Part shown: in pieces, positions 19,017 to 29,285 of the stretch
How positions within the stretch are numbered: position 1 is the stretch's first letter
Layout of the letters: each line of letters starts with the position of its first letter
Source: PALSA-911 sp963839645
Lineage (GTDB): Bacteria > Pseudomonadota > Alphaproteobacteria > Acetobacterales > Acetobacteraceae
Direction: 5' to 3'
DNA: 64,000 bases
NCBI GenBank assembly: GCA_963839645.1
Contig: CAWIVZ010000001.1
Location: 682,001-746,000, forward strand
The notes under the pieces: model-generated
Told to the model about the DNA's origin: nothing
The model's input: only the letters and a program-made list of their open reading frames with translations
The model's database searches: none
Position numbers and translations under genes: made by a program

Positions 19017-20060
19017 ATGACAACGACCCGCGAACCGACCCGCTACGGCCACATCTATCCGCCCGACGCGGCCTGGCTGGCGAAGGCCGAGCCCGAGCCG
19101 ATCCTGGAGCCGGACCTGCCGATCATCGATACGCATCATCATTTGTGGGTGCGCGGCGATCAGCGCTATCTGCTGCATGAGTTCCTGGAAGACATAAATT
19201 CCGGCCACAACACCGTGGCGACGGTGTTCCTGGAGTGCCATTCGATGTACCGGGCGGATGGGCCGGAGGAAATGCGATCGGTCGGCGAAACGGAGTTCGT
19301 TGCCGGCATCGCGGCGATGAGCGAGAGCGGCGGCTACGGCCCGACGCGGGTCGCCGCCGGCATCGTCGGCGCGGTGGATTTGACGCATGACCGGGCGGAG
19401 CAGGCGCTGGAGGCGCATATCCGTGCCGGCGGCGGACGGTTTCGCGGCGTGCGCCATGCGGCGGGCTGGGACGCGGACCCGACGATCGGCAACAGCCGCA
19501 ACATGACCGGGCTCGGCACCTATATGCGGCCGGACTTCCGCCGCGGCCTGGCGAAGATGACCGCGCTCGGGCTGTCGCTGGATGCCTGGCTGTTTCATCC
19601 GCAACTGGCGGACGTTGTCGACCTCGCGCGGTCGATGCCGGCGAGCAACATCATCATGGGCCATTGCGGCGGGCCGCTGGGCTATGGCCGCTACCTTGGC
19701 AAGCAGGACGAGGTGTTCGCCACCTGGAAGGCCGGCGTGACCGAGCTGGCAAAATGCCCGAACGTGACGATGAAGCTGGGCGGGATGATGATGCGGCTGG
19801 CGGCCTATGACTACCGGGCATTGCCGAAGCCGCCGACATCGGCGGAGATCGCCGCGCTCTGGCGGCCCTATATCGAGACCTGCATCGAGTTGTTCGGCGC
19901 CCATCGCTGCCTGTTCGAGAGCAACTTCCCGGTGGAGAAAATGGGCGCGAGCTGGGCGGTGCTGTGGAACGCGTTCAAGCGGATCGCCGCCGGCGCCTCG
20001 GCGGACGAGAAGCTGGCGCTGTTCAGCGGGACGGCTCGGCGGGCGTATCGGCTGGGGTGA
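19017..20060 (+). CDS. Amidohydrolase family protein (COG3618-like lactonase/hydrolase)
   Basis: TIM-barrel hydrolase of 347 residues. It has IIDTHHHLWV near residue 40, the HxH metal motif of the COG3618 group (2-pyrone-4,6-dicarboxylate hydrolase and fuconolactonase relatives), then FRGVRHAAGWD, IIMGHCGGPLGYG and the C-terminal FESNFPVEK segment seen across this group. The start has a GAGGGGGA site. It differs clearly from the two tandem amidohydrolases to its left, so it is probably a separate step. Its last 38 bases overlap the convergent 3' end of the glgX-malQ gene. Confidence 0.8.
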   Translation: MTTTREPTRYGHIYPPDAAWLAKAEPEPILEPDLPIIDTHHHLWVRGDQRYLLHEFLEDINSGHNTVATVFLECHSMYRADGPEEMRSVGETEFVAGIAAMSESGGYGPTRVAAGIVGAVDLTHDRAEQALEAHIRAGGGRFRGVRHAAGWDADPTIGNSRNMTGLGTYMRPDFRRGLAKMTALGLSLDAWLFHPQLADVVDLARSMPASNIIMGHCGGPLGYGRYLGKQDEVFATWKAGVTELAKCPNVTMKLGGMMMRLAAYDYRALPKPPTSAEIAALWRPYIETCIELFGAHRCLFESNFPVEKMGASWAVLWNAFKRIAAGASADEKLALFSGTARRAYRLG

Positions 20061-23000
20061 CCGCGTCCGGCGGGCGTATGTCGCGCAGGGTTTGCAGGAT
20101 GGCCTGGGCCCGTTCGGTTTGCAGCAGGCCGGGCAGCGGGGTGGCGAGCTTGCGGCGCCAGTTCGGCCGTTCGGTGTCGGTGCCCGGCAGGTTCACGGCC
20201 TTCGTTGTGCCGTCGAGATCGTCGGCCTGGACGAGCATGAGCGCGGCCGGCGAGCGCGCGACATAGGCGTGCGCGGCGGTGCTGGTTTCCAACGAGACAA
20301 TGCCCTCTCGCCGCACGGCATCCCCCAGCGCCTGCTTCTCCGCTTCGCGGTGCGCCAGGGCATCGGCGGGGTTCGCGAGCAGGCCGAGTTGCGCCTGTTC
20401 GGCGATATCCGCGCCTTCCTGCCAGCCCGCGACCGTGGGCAGATCGTGGGTCGACACGCTGGCGAGCGCCAGGGCGGGATAGGCGGCGGGCGGCTTGAAC
20501 CCGAGGCCCTCGCGTTCCAGCAGCAGGACGCGATAGCTCAGGATATCGGCCTTCGCCAGGGCTTCGCGGAAGCCTTCCGGGCACCGTGCCCAGATCCTCC
20601 CCGACGATCAGGCAGCCGGCGCGCCGGCTTTCCAGCGTCAGCTGGCCGAGCAGGTGGCGGAACGGATAGGAGACATAGGCGCCGTCCGCGCCTTTCGCGC
20701 CCTCCGGCACCCAGAAAAGCCGGGACAGGCCCATGACATGATCGATCCGCAGCCCGCCGGCATGGCGCATGTTGGCGGCCAGCAGGGCCGCGAAGCCGGC
20801 GAAGCCGTCGCTTGCCAGGGCCAGCGGGTTGGGCGGCGGCAGGCCCCAGATCTGCCCGCCGGCGGAGAACGGGTCCGGCGGCGCGCCGATGGACGCGCCG
20901 CGGGCGAGGAGATCGGTGCCGGCCCAGGCTTCGGCGCCGTCCGGCGCCGCCCCGACGGCCAGGTCCCGCAGCAAGCCAAGCGACAGACCGGCGGATCGGC
21001 CGCGGCCGGCAGCGGCGGCGAGTTGGCGCTCGGCGAGGAATTGCAGATACAGGTGAAACCGGATGCGGGGCGCATGGGTTTCCGCCCACTCGGCAACCGC
21101 CCGACCATGGGCATGGCGAAGGGCTTCCGGCCAGTGCTGCCAGGGCTGGCCGGGATGGCGTTCCGCGATCGCCTCGAACGTCGCGAAGCGGTGCAGCATG
21201 GCACCGCCCTTGGCCTGGAAGGCGGCGAAAGCCTGTGCGGCGGGGCTGTTCGGATGGTCCCGGCAGGCTGCGTCGAAAGCGGCGAACCGTTGTTCCAGGG
21301 CAGCCCGCTTTAGCGACCAGACAGCCTGGTAGTCCACATCCGGCTTTGCCGACAGGGATGTCCAAGCGGCCTCGGTCCGGGATGGGGCCCGGGATGGGGC
21401 AAGATCATCGTCCAGCGTGGCGAGATCGAGATAGATCGGGTCCAGGAAGCGGCGGTCGGAGGGATGGTAGGGGCTGGCGCGGTCGCGCTGGCCGGGGAAC
21501 AGCGCGTGCAGCGGGTTGATCGCCAGGATTGCGGCGCCTTCGGCGGCGGCACCCTCCGACAGCGCGGCCAGGGTGGTGAAATCGCCGATCCCCTGGTCGC
21601 CCTCGCGGCGCACGGAATAAAGCTGGGCGGACAGGCCGAACCGTCTCCGGCCGGCGGCGAGTGCGGCGGGCAGGTGGCAGCGTGAGGGAGCCGCCGTGAC
21701 ATGGCACTGAATGTCCGGAAAGTCGTCGCGCCAGACGCGGTGCCGGCCGATCGGCAGGCGCGGCAGTTGCAGGGTCCAGCTCTGCCCGGGGCGGGCATCG
21801 GCGGCGATCGCGGGGGAGACCGCTCCGTCCCCGGCGCCGAAGCGCAGCCGCTGGATGCTGCCGTCTTCCAACGCGAGGTTCAGCCAGAACGGACGAGGCG
21901 ACAGCCCGGGCTCGAGCGGCAGTGCCAGGCGCGCCGGTTCGTCGTCGAAGACCGTGACGGCCTGCGGCACCTGCCGGCGATCCCGCGTCTTGGCCAGGGC
22001 CTGAAGGCTGTCGTTCGCCTCGGCCGGCGTGCGGGCGGGCAAGCCCATCGCCGCCAGCAAGGCCCGCTTCGTGTCCTCGGAAACGACATGCCGCGTGCCG
22101 TCCACTTCCCACCAGTCGGCGGCGATGCCGGCGGTGTCGGCCAGACGGTGCAGAATGGTGTTGTCCGTTCCGCCGCCGCGGTGCCGGACCGCGACGGGAA
22201 GTTGCGCGAGCACGGATACGGAGCGGGCGGCGGCCTGAAAGATTGTTCCCGTGTGCGGGAGGTTGGGGCGCTGGTCCGTGGCGCTCTCCGCCAGCACGTG
22301 CCAGGCATGGCCATCGGTCGGCGGCGGCAGGGCCAGGTCCACAGGCTGCGCGCCGCGGTTGAACAGCAGGGCGACACGATCCTCGGTTGGCTCGGGCACA
22401 TGCAGGATGACCGTGAGCGTTTCATCCGGCCGTGCCTGCCAGTCGGCGGGCTCCATGGCGCCGCCATCGGGCCGCAGCCAGAGAACATCCGGCTGCAGGC
22501 TGGCATCCTTGGCGCCGCCGGTCAGGAACCGGTCGTCGCGTAGGGCCGGATGGGTGCTCCGGATGGCGATGAGATGCCGCGTCCAGGCCAACAGGCCTGG
22601 GTCGGCGGCCGCCCAGTCCAGCCAGGCGACTTCGTTGTCCTGGGCATAGGCGTTGTTGTTGCCGCACTGGGACTGCCCGAATTCGGCGCCCATCGACAGC
22701 ATCGGCGTGCCGCGCGCCAGCAGCAGCGTGGCCAGCAGGGCGCGCTGATCGCGCTGGCGCGCGCCAAGGATGGCGGGATCGTCGGTCGGCGCCCTCGGCG
22801 CCGTTGTTCCAGGAGAGATTGGCGTCCGTGCCGTCGCGGTTGTCCTCGCCGTTCGCCTCGTTGTGCTTTGCGTTCGTACGAAACCAGATCGGCCAGGGTG
22901 AAGCCGTCATGCGCGGTGACGAAGTTGATGCCGCGGGAGGGGCGGCGCTTGGCGGCGAACAGATCCTGCGATCCGGCGAGCCGGGTGGCGAATTCCGCCA

Positions 23001-24247
23001 CGCTGGCGGCGTCGCCGCGCCAGAAGCCGCGGACGGCGTCGCGGAAGCGGTCGTTCCATTCGCCCCAGGACGCGGGAAAAGCGCCGAGCTGGTAGCCGCC
23101 GGGGCCGATGTCCCAGGGTTCGGCGATCAGCTTCATGCCGCGCAGCACCGGATCCTGGGCGATGGCGGCGAGCAGCGGCGCGGCCGGGTCGAAGCCGTCC
23201 GGCGCGCCGGCCGAGGGCGGTGGCGAGGTCGAAGCGGAAGCCGTGCACGCCGGCGAGATCGGCCCAGGCGCGCAGCGCGTCCATCGCCAGGCGCAGCACC
23301 TGCCGGACGGTCCAGCGCCAGCGTGTTGCCGGTGCCGGTGTCGTTGACGTAGCGCGACGGGTCGTCCGGCGGCAGCCGGTAATAGCTGGCGTTGTCCAGG
23401 CCGCGCAGCGACAGCGTCGGGCCGAGCGCGTCGCCCTCGCCGGTGTGGTTGAGCACGACATCGACGATGGTCTCGATCCCCGCCTGCGGCGAGCGCCGTG
23501 ACGGCGGCGCGGATTTCCGCCCAGCCGCCCGGGGCGAGGCCGGGATCGGGAGCCATCAGCGCGACGGGGTTGTAGCCCCAGTAGTTGGTCAGGCCGAGCG
23601 CGGCGAGGTGGCGCTCGTCGATCCAGGCGGCGGCGGGCATGATCTCGACCGTGGTGACGCCGAGCCGGGTCAGGTGCCCGATGGCGGCGGGATGCGCCAG
23701 GCCGGCGAAGCGCCCGCGCAGCTCGGCGCGGGATGTCCGGATGGCGCGGGTGAAGCCGCGCACATGCAGTTCGTAGAGCACGGTCTGTGCGCCACGGCGA
23801 CCAGCGCCTTGCCGGGCGGCGGCGCGAGCGGCGCGGCGACGATCGGCCTTGGGCATCGCGGCGGCGCTGTCGGTGTCATCGAAGCGCCCGTCGCGCGTGG
23901 CGAACATCGATGGATGCAAGCGAAACGGCCGGTCGATCGCGATGGCGTAGGGGTCGAGCAGCAGCTTGCCGGGATTGAAGCGATGGCCGTTGGCGGGGTC
24001 GATGCGGGCCGTGCGCGCGCAGGCCGTAGCGGCTGCCGGCGGCGAACGCCGGCGATATGGCCGTGGAACACGTCCCCGGTGCGCCCGGGCAGGCGGATGC
24101 GGCGCGGTCTCGCGGTCATCGGCGTCGAACAGGCAGAACTCGATGGCGGTGGCATGGGCGGAGAAGACCGCGACGTTCACGCCGCCGCCGCGATGGCGTG
24201 ACGCCCAGCGGTTCGGGCGAGCCCGCGCCGTGACGGTCGCGCGGCAT
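20023..24247 (-). CDS. GlgX-MalQ fusion: glycogen debranching enzyme joined to 4-alpha-glucanotransferase (frameshifted in the GlgX half)
   Basis: The first half is GlgX-type debranching enzyme (LGVTP, NVAVFSAHATAIEFCLFDA, TNYWGYNPVAL, LIAEPWDIGPGGYQ, MLSMGAEFGQ, QDNEVAWLDW). One uninterrupted frame then runs from the GlgX C-terminus (about 22700) into MalQ (ILHRLADTAGIAADWWEV, SAQLYSVRREGDQGIGDF, GGLRIDHVMGLSRLFWVPEG, MSTHDLPTVAGW) with no stop or plausible start between, so the two are fused, about 1400 residues in all. The MalQ part has a single extra C near 20590; the GlgX part before 22800 has several shifts. The start ATG at 24247 overlaps the glgA stop as TGATG. Together the halves would remove branches and rearrange maltodextrins. 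Confidence 0.82.
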
Positions 24248-25717
24248 CAGCCGCGCTCGGCAGCAGGCCGCGGAACAGCGTCGGCGTAGTGGCGCGCCGG
24301 GTCGACGCCAGGAGACGTCGGTGGCCATGCCGTTGCGCTGCATCTGTCGCCAGATCGGCGGCTCGCGATACAGCGCGGCGGTGCGCCGGATGGCGCGCGT
24401 CGCAGCATCTCCGCCGTTGACCGGCGCGAACTGCACGCCGGTGGCGACGCCGGCGGCCAGCGCCATCGGGCTGGCGTCGATCACGGTGTCGGCCAGGCCG
24501 CCGACGCGCGCCACGACCGGCACCGCGCCGTAGCGCAGGGCGCAGAGCTGGGTCAGGCCGCAGGGCTCGAAGCGCGAGGGCACCAGCAGCGCGTCGGCGC
24601 CGGCCTGGAGCCGGTGCGCCAGGGCCTCGTCATAGCCGATGACGCAGCCGACGCGCCCGGGATGGCGCGCGGCGGCGGCATGGAAGGCGGCCTCCAGCGC
24701 GGGGTCGCCCGGTGCCGAGCAGCGCCAGCTGCGCGCCGGCGGCCAGCAGCGCCGGCATCGGCCTCCAGCAGCAGGTCCAGGCCCTTCTGCCAGGTCAGCC
24801 GGCTGACGACGCCGAACAGCGGGGCGTCCGGGTCCGGGTCCAGGCCGAAGCGCGGCCTGCAGATCGGCCTTGTTGGCGCGCGCGCTGGGCAAGGTGCCTG
24901 GCGTCGTACGGCGCGGCGATCAGTGGATCGGCGGCGGGATTCCAGACCTCGGTGTCGATGCCGTTGAGGATGCCGCGACAGATCGGCGGCGCGGGCGCGC
25001 AGCAGGCCGTCCAGGCCCATGCCGCCTTCCGGCGTGCGGATTTCGGCGGCGTAGGTCGGCGAGACGGTGGTGATCCGGTCGGCCAGCTGCAGGCCGGCCT
25101 TCAGGTAGCTGATGTCGCCATAATATTCGACGCCATCGACGCGCGAAGGCGGCCGGCGGCAGGCCGAGGGCCGGGCAGCAGTCGCGCGGCGAACTGGCCC
25201 TGGAAGGCGAGGTTGTGCACGGTCATCACCGTGCCTGGCCGCGGCCGCCGGCGATAATGCAGGATAGGCCGGCGCCAGGCCCGGCCTGCCAGTCATGGGC
25301 ATGCACGATGTCCGGGGCGATAGCCGGCGATCGCCCCGGTGCCGGCATCGGCGCCGGCGCGCGCCAGGGCGGCGAAGCGCAGCGCGTTGTCGGGCCAGTC
25401 GCGGCCGTCCGGGCCGACATAGGGATTGCCCGGGCGGGCGAACAGATGCGGCGCGTCGAGCACCAGCAGATCGAGCCCGCCGCGCGCTGCCGGCCAGCAG
25501 CCGCGCCGGGCCGCCGAACAGATCGGGCCAGGCATGCACGGGCTCAGCGTTGCGCAGCGCCGCCATCACCGCCGGATAGCCGGGGACCAGCGTGCGCACC
25601 GCGACACCTTCAGCCGGCCAGCGCCGCCGGCAGGGCGCCGACGACATCGGCCAGCCCGCCGGTCTTGACCAGCGGATAGATCTCGGAGGCGACAGCCAGA
25701 ACGTCGATACGGCTCAT
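24247..25717 (-). CDS. glgA: Glycogen synthase (frameshifted)
   Basis: Transfers glucose from ADP-glucose to the growing glycogen chain. N-terminus: VLAVASEIYPLVKTGGLADVVGALP, the KTGGL motif that binds ADP-glucose. Later segments in shifting frames are DIVHAHDWQAG, GVEYYGDISYLKAGL, LFGVVSRLTWQKGLDL and the PSRFEPCGLTQLCALRYG motif typical of glycosyltransferase family 5. The frame breaks many times between 24250 and 25620 by single bases. Expected length is about 485 residues. The ATG at 25717 has no clear ribosome binding site and lies in the same frame as the end of glgC, with no stop codon between. Confidence 0.82.
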
Positions 25718-26993
25718 GCAGTCGAGCTGGTCGATCATCTTCTGGGTGATCAGGCAGATGCCGTTTTCGGTGCGGCGGAAGCGCTGGGCGTCGGCTTCCG
25801 GGTCCTCGCCCACGACCAGGCCCTCGGGATGTGCACGCCGCGGTCGATGATGACGTTGCGCAGCCGGGCCGAGCGGCCGATGTCGCACGTCGGGCAGGAT
25901 CACCGCGCCGTTCCACCTGTGCAGTAGGAATGCAGATCCGCACGCCGGTGAACAGCAGCGAGCGGCGCAGCGCTGGCGCCGGAGACGATGCAGCCGCCCG
26001 ACACCAGCGAGGAGATCGCCGTCGCCGCGCCGCCCGTCCTCGTCATGCACGAACTTGGCCGGCGCGGTCATCTCGCCGTAGGTCCAGATCGGCCAGTTGC
26101 GGTCGTAGAGATCGAGATCCGGCACCACGTCGGTCAGGTCGATATTGGCCGCGCAATAGGCATCGACCGTGCCGACGTCGCGCCAGTAGGCCGGCGCCTC
26201 GGCTGTCGGAGCGGACGCAGGAGCGGCCGAACGGATGCGCCACCGCCTTGCCGTGCTTGACCAGGTACGGGATGATGTCCTTGCCGAAATCGTGGCTGGA
26301 ATTCGGATCGGCGGCGTCGCGGCGCAGCTGATCGAACAAGAACTCGGTGTCGAACACATAGATGCCCATGCTGGCCAGCGCACAGGTCCGGATTGTCCGG
26401 CATCGCCGGCGGATCGGCCGGCTTCTCCATGAAAGTCCAGGATGCGGTCGGTCGCGTCGACATGCATGACGCCGAAGCCCGTGGCATCCTCGCGCGGCAC
26501 CTCGAGGCAGCCGACGGTGACGTCGGCGTCCTGGCTCGACGTGCTGCTGCAGCATCGGCTCGTAGTCCATCTTGTAGATGTGGTCGCCGGCCAGCACGAC
26601 GATGTAGCGCGGCGCGTAGCTCTCGATGATGTCGATGTTCTGGTACACCGCGTCGGCGGTGCCGAGATACCATTTGTCCTCGGCGACGCGCTGGCTGGCG
26701 GGCAGGATGTCGAAGCTCTCGTTGCGCTCGGGGCGGAAGAAGTTCCAGCCGCGCTGCAGATGGCGGATCAGGCTGTGGGCCTTGTACTGGGTGGCGACGG
26801 CGATGCGGCGGATGCCGGAGTTCAGCGCGTTGGACAGCGCGAAATCGATGATGCGCAGCTTGCCGCCGAAATAGACCGCGGGCTTGGCGCGGACGGTCGG
26901 TCAGCTCCATCAGGCGCGCTGCCGCGTCCGCCGGCGAGCACATAGGCCATGGCGTGGCGGGCCAGCGGGGCGGCTGGGCGGGGTGTTCGGCAT
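25718..26993 (-). CDS. glgC: Glucose-1-phosphate adenylyltransferase (frameshifted)
   Basis: Makes ADP-glucose from ATP and glucose-1-phosphate, the committed step of glycogen synthesis. MAYVLAGGRGS near the start is the nucleotide-binding loop; YIVVLAGDHIYKMDYEPML and the C-terminal FRRTENGICLITQKMIDQL are typical of bacterial GlgC. The start at 26993 has a strong GAGGAGG site. Many single-base shifts interrupt the gene (around 25860-26900). No stop codon separates its conserved end from the glgA start, so the 3' boundary given is the last base before the glgA ATG. Expected length is about 420 residues. Confidence 0.82.
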
Positions 26994-27032
26994 CGTCGTC
27001 CTCCTCTTTCCCGGATGGCCGGGCGTGCGGTG

Positions 27033-29254
27033 TCAGCATCGGCGTCGAAGCGGAAATAGAGCGTGGCGAGCGGCGGCAGCAGGATGGCGGCGGAGGCGGG
27101 GAAGCCATGCGAGGGAAGCAGATCCGTGGCCATGACGGCGCCGAGATTGCCGAGGCCGGAACCGCCGTAAGGCTCGGCGTCGGTGTTCAGGATCTCCCGC
27201 CAGATGCCCGGCACGCGGCAGGCCCAGGCGGTAGCTGTGCCGCGGCACCGGGGTGAAGTTGCAGATGACCGCGACCGGCGGTTCGTCCGGCCCCGCCAGC
27301 CGCAGCCAGGCGAAGACCGACTGGTCGGCGTCGTCGGCGACGATCCAGCTGAAAGCCGCCGCCCTCGCAGTCGCGCGCGTGCAGCGCCGGGATGGCGCGA
27401 TACAGGCGGTTCAGGTCGCGCACGCAGGTCTGCATGCCGCGATGCGATGGGGTTATCCAGCAGGTGCCAGTCCAGCCCGGCGGCGAAGTTCCACTCGCGC
27501 TCGCTGGCCGAATTCCTGGCCCATGAACAGCAGCTTCTTGCCGGGATAGCGCCCACATGAAGGCGTAATAGGCGCGCAGGGTGGCGCAGCGCTGCCAGTC
27601 ATCGCCGGGCATGCGGCCGAGGATCGAGCCCTTGCCGTGCACCACCTCGTCATGCGACAGCGGCAGGACGAAGTTCTCGGAAAACGCGTAGAGCAGGCCG
27701 AAGGTCAGCTTGTCGTGGTGCCAGCGGCGATGGACGGGATCGTGCGCCATGTAGTCCAGCGTGTCGTTCATCCAGCCCATGTTCCATTTGAAGCCGAAGC
27801 CCGAGGCCGCCGTCATGCGCGGGGCGTGCAGACGCCGGGCCAGGCGGTGGATTCCTCGGCGATCGTGGCGACGCCGGGGCGGGCGGCATAGGCGAGCGTG
27901 TTGAACTGCCGGAGGAAGCGGACGGCGTCGCGGTTCTCGATTGCCGCCCTCGGCGTTCGGCGTCCATTCGCCGGGCTTGCGCGAATAGTCGAGGTACAGC
28001 ATGGAGGCGACCGCATCGACGCGCAGCCCGTCGACGTGGAAGCGCTCGAGCCAGTAGAGCGCGTTGGCCGGCCAGGAAATTGGCCACCTCGCGCCGGCCG
28101 AAATCGTAGATCGCGGTGTTCCAGTCCGGATGGAAGCCGCGGCTGCGGGTCGGCGTGCTCGTAGAGCGGCCGCGCCGTCGAAATGCGCCAGGCCATGGAC
28201 GTCGGTGGGGAAATGCGCCGGCACCCAGTCGAGGATGACGCCCAGGCCGGCCGCATGGGCGCGGTCCACGAAGCGGGCGAAGCCGGCCGGGTCGCCGAAG
28301 CGGCGCGGTGGGGGCGAACAGGCCGATCGGCTGGTAGCCCCAGGAGTCGTCCAGCGGATGTTCGTTGACCGGCATCAGCTCGATATGGGTGAAGCCGAGG
28401 TCGGCGACATAGGGGATCAGCGTGTCGGCGATCTCGTCGTAGGACAGGAAGCCGCCGTGCGGCGCCGCGGCGCCAGGAGCCCAGATGGACCTCGTAGGTC
28501 GCACATCGGCTGCCGGCGCGGGTCGGCCGGGCGCGCGCCGGCAGATAGTCGGCATCGGACCAGACGAAACCGTCGGTGCGCGCGACGACCGAGGCGGTGG
28601 AGGGGCGCAGCTCGGCGGCGAAGCCGAACGGGTCGGCCTTCAGCGGCTGCAGCACGCCGTCGGCGCCGGCGATCTCGTATTTGTAGACCGCGCCCTCGCC
28701 GATGCCCGGGGCGAAGATCTCCCACAGCCCGCTGTCGATGCGCTTGCGCATCTGGTGGCGCCGGCCGTCCCAGGCGTTGAAGTCGCCGACCACGGAAACC
28801 CGGCGATGCGTTGGGCGCCCAGACCGCGAAGTGGACGCCGTCCGACGCCCTCGTGGCGCATCGGATGCGCGCCCAGCCGGTCATAGAGGCGGCGATGCGT
28901 GCCCTCGACCAGCAGGTGTTCGTCCATCGGGCCGAGCACCGGGCCGAAGCGGTACGGGTCGTCGAGCTCCCAGGTGCCCGTCGGCATTGCTGGCGGACAG
29001 GCGGTAGGCGGCCGACCGCGGTCGTCGGATCAGGGCTTCGAAGAAGCCGTCCGGATGCGCGTTCCTCGAGTTCCGCGATCAGGTCGCCGTCGGCGCCGAT
29101 GGCGCGCAGCAAGGTGGCGCCCGGCACGAAGGCGCGGATGACGGTGCCGAGATCCGTCCGGTGCGGGCCGAGAACGGCAAAGGGATCGGCGATGGCGGGC
29201 GCCAACGATGGCGGCGATGTCCGAAGCGTCGGCCTGCCAGCCACCGGAGGTCAT
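27033..29254 (-). CDS. glgB: 1,4-alpha-glucan branching enzyme (frameshifted)
   Basis: Introduces alpha-1,6 branches into glycogen. Recognisable pieces in order are TSGGWQADASDIAAIVGARIADPFAVLGPHR-like sequence at the N-terminus (split by a shift), DGVHFAVWAPNA, VVGDFNAWDGRRHQM, TYEVHLGSW, HIELMPVNEHPLDDSWGYQ, VDGLRVDAVASMLYLDY with the nucleophile Asp, and VLPLSHDEVVHGKGS. Frequent single-base shifts interrupt it between 27050 and 29200. Expected length is about 735 residues. The start at 29254 lies 31 bases after the glgP stop. The 3' end is uncertain by some tens of bases because of shifts near the glgC start. Confidence 0.82.
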
Positions 29255-29285
29255 GCAAGCGGTCCTTTCGGCAAAGGGGAGCGCG

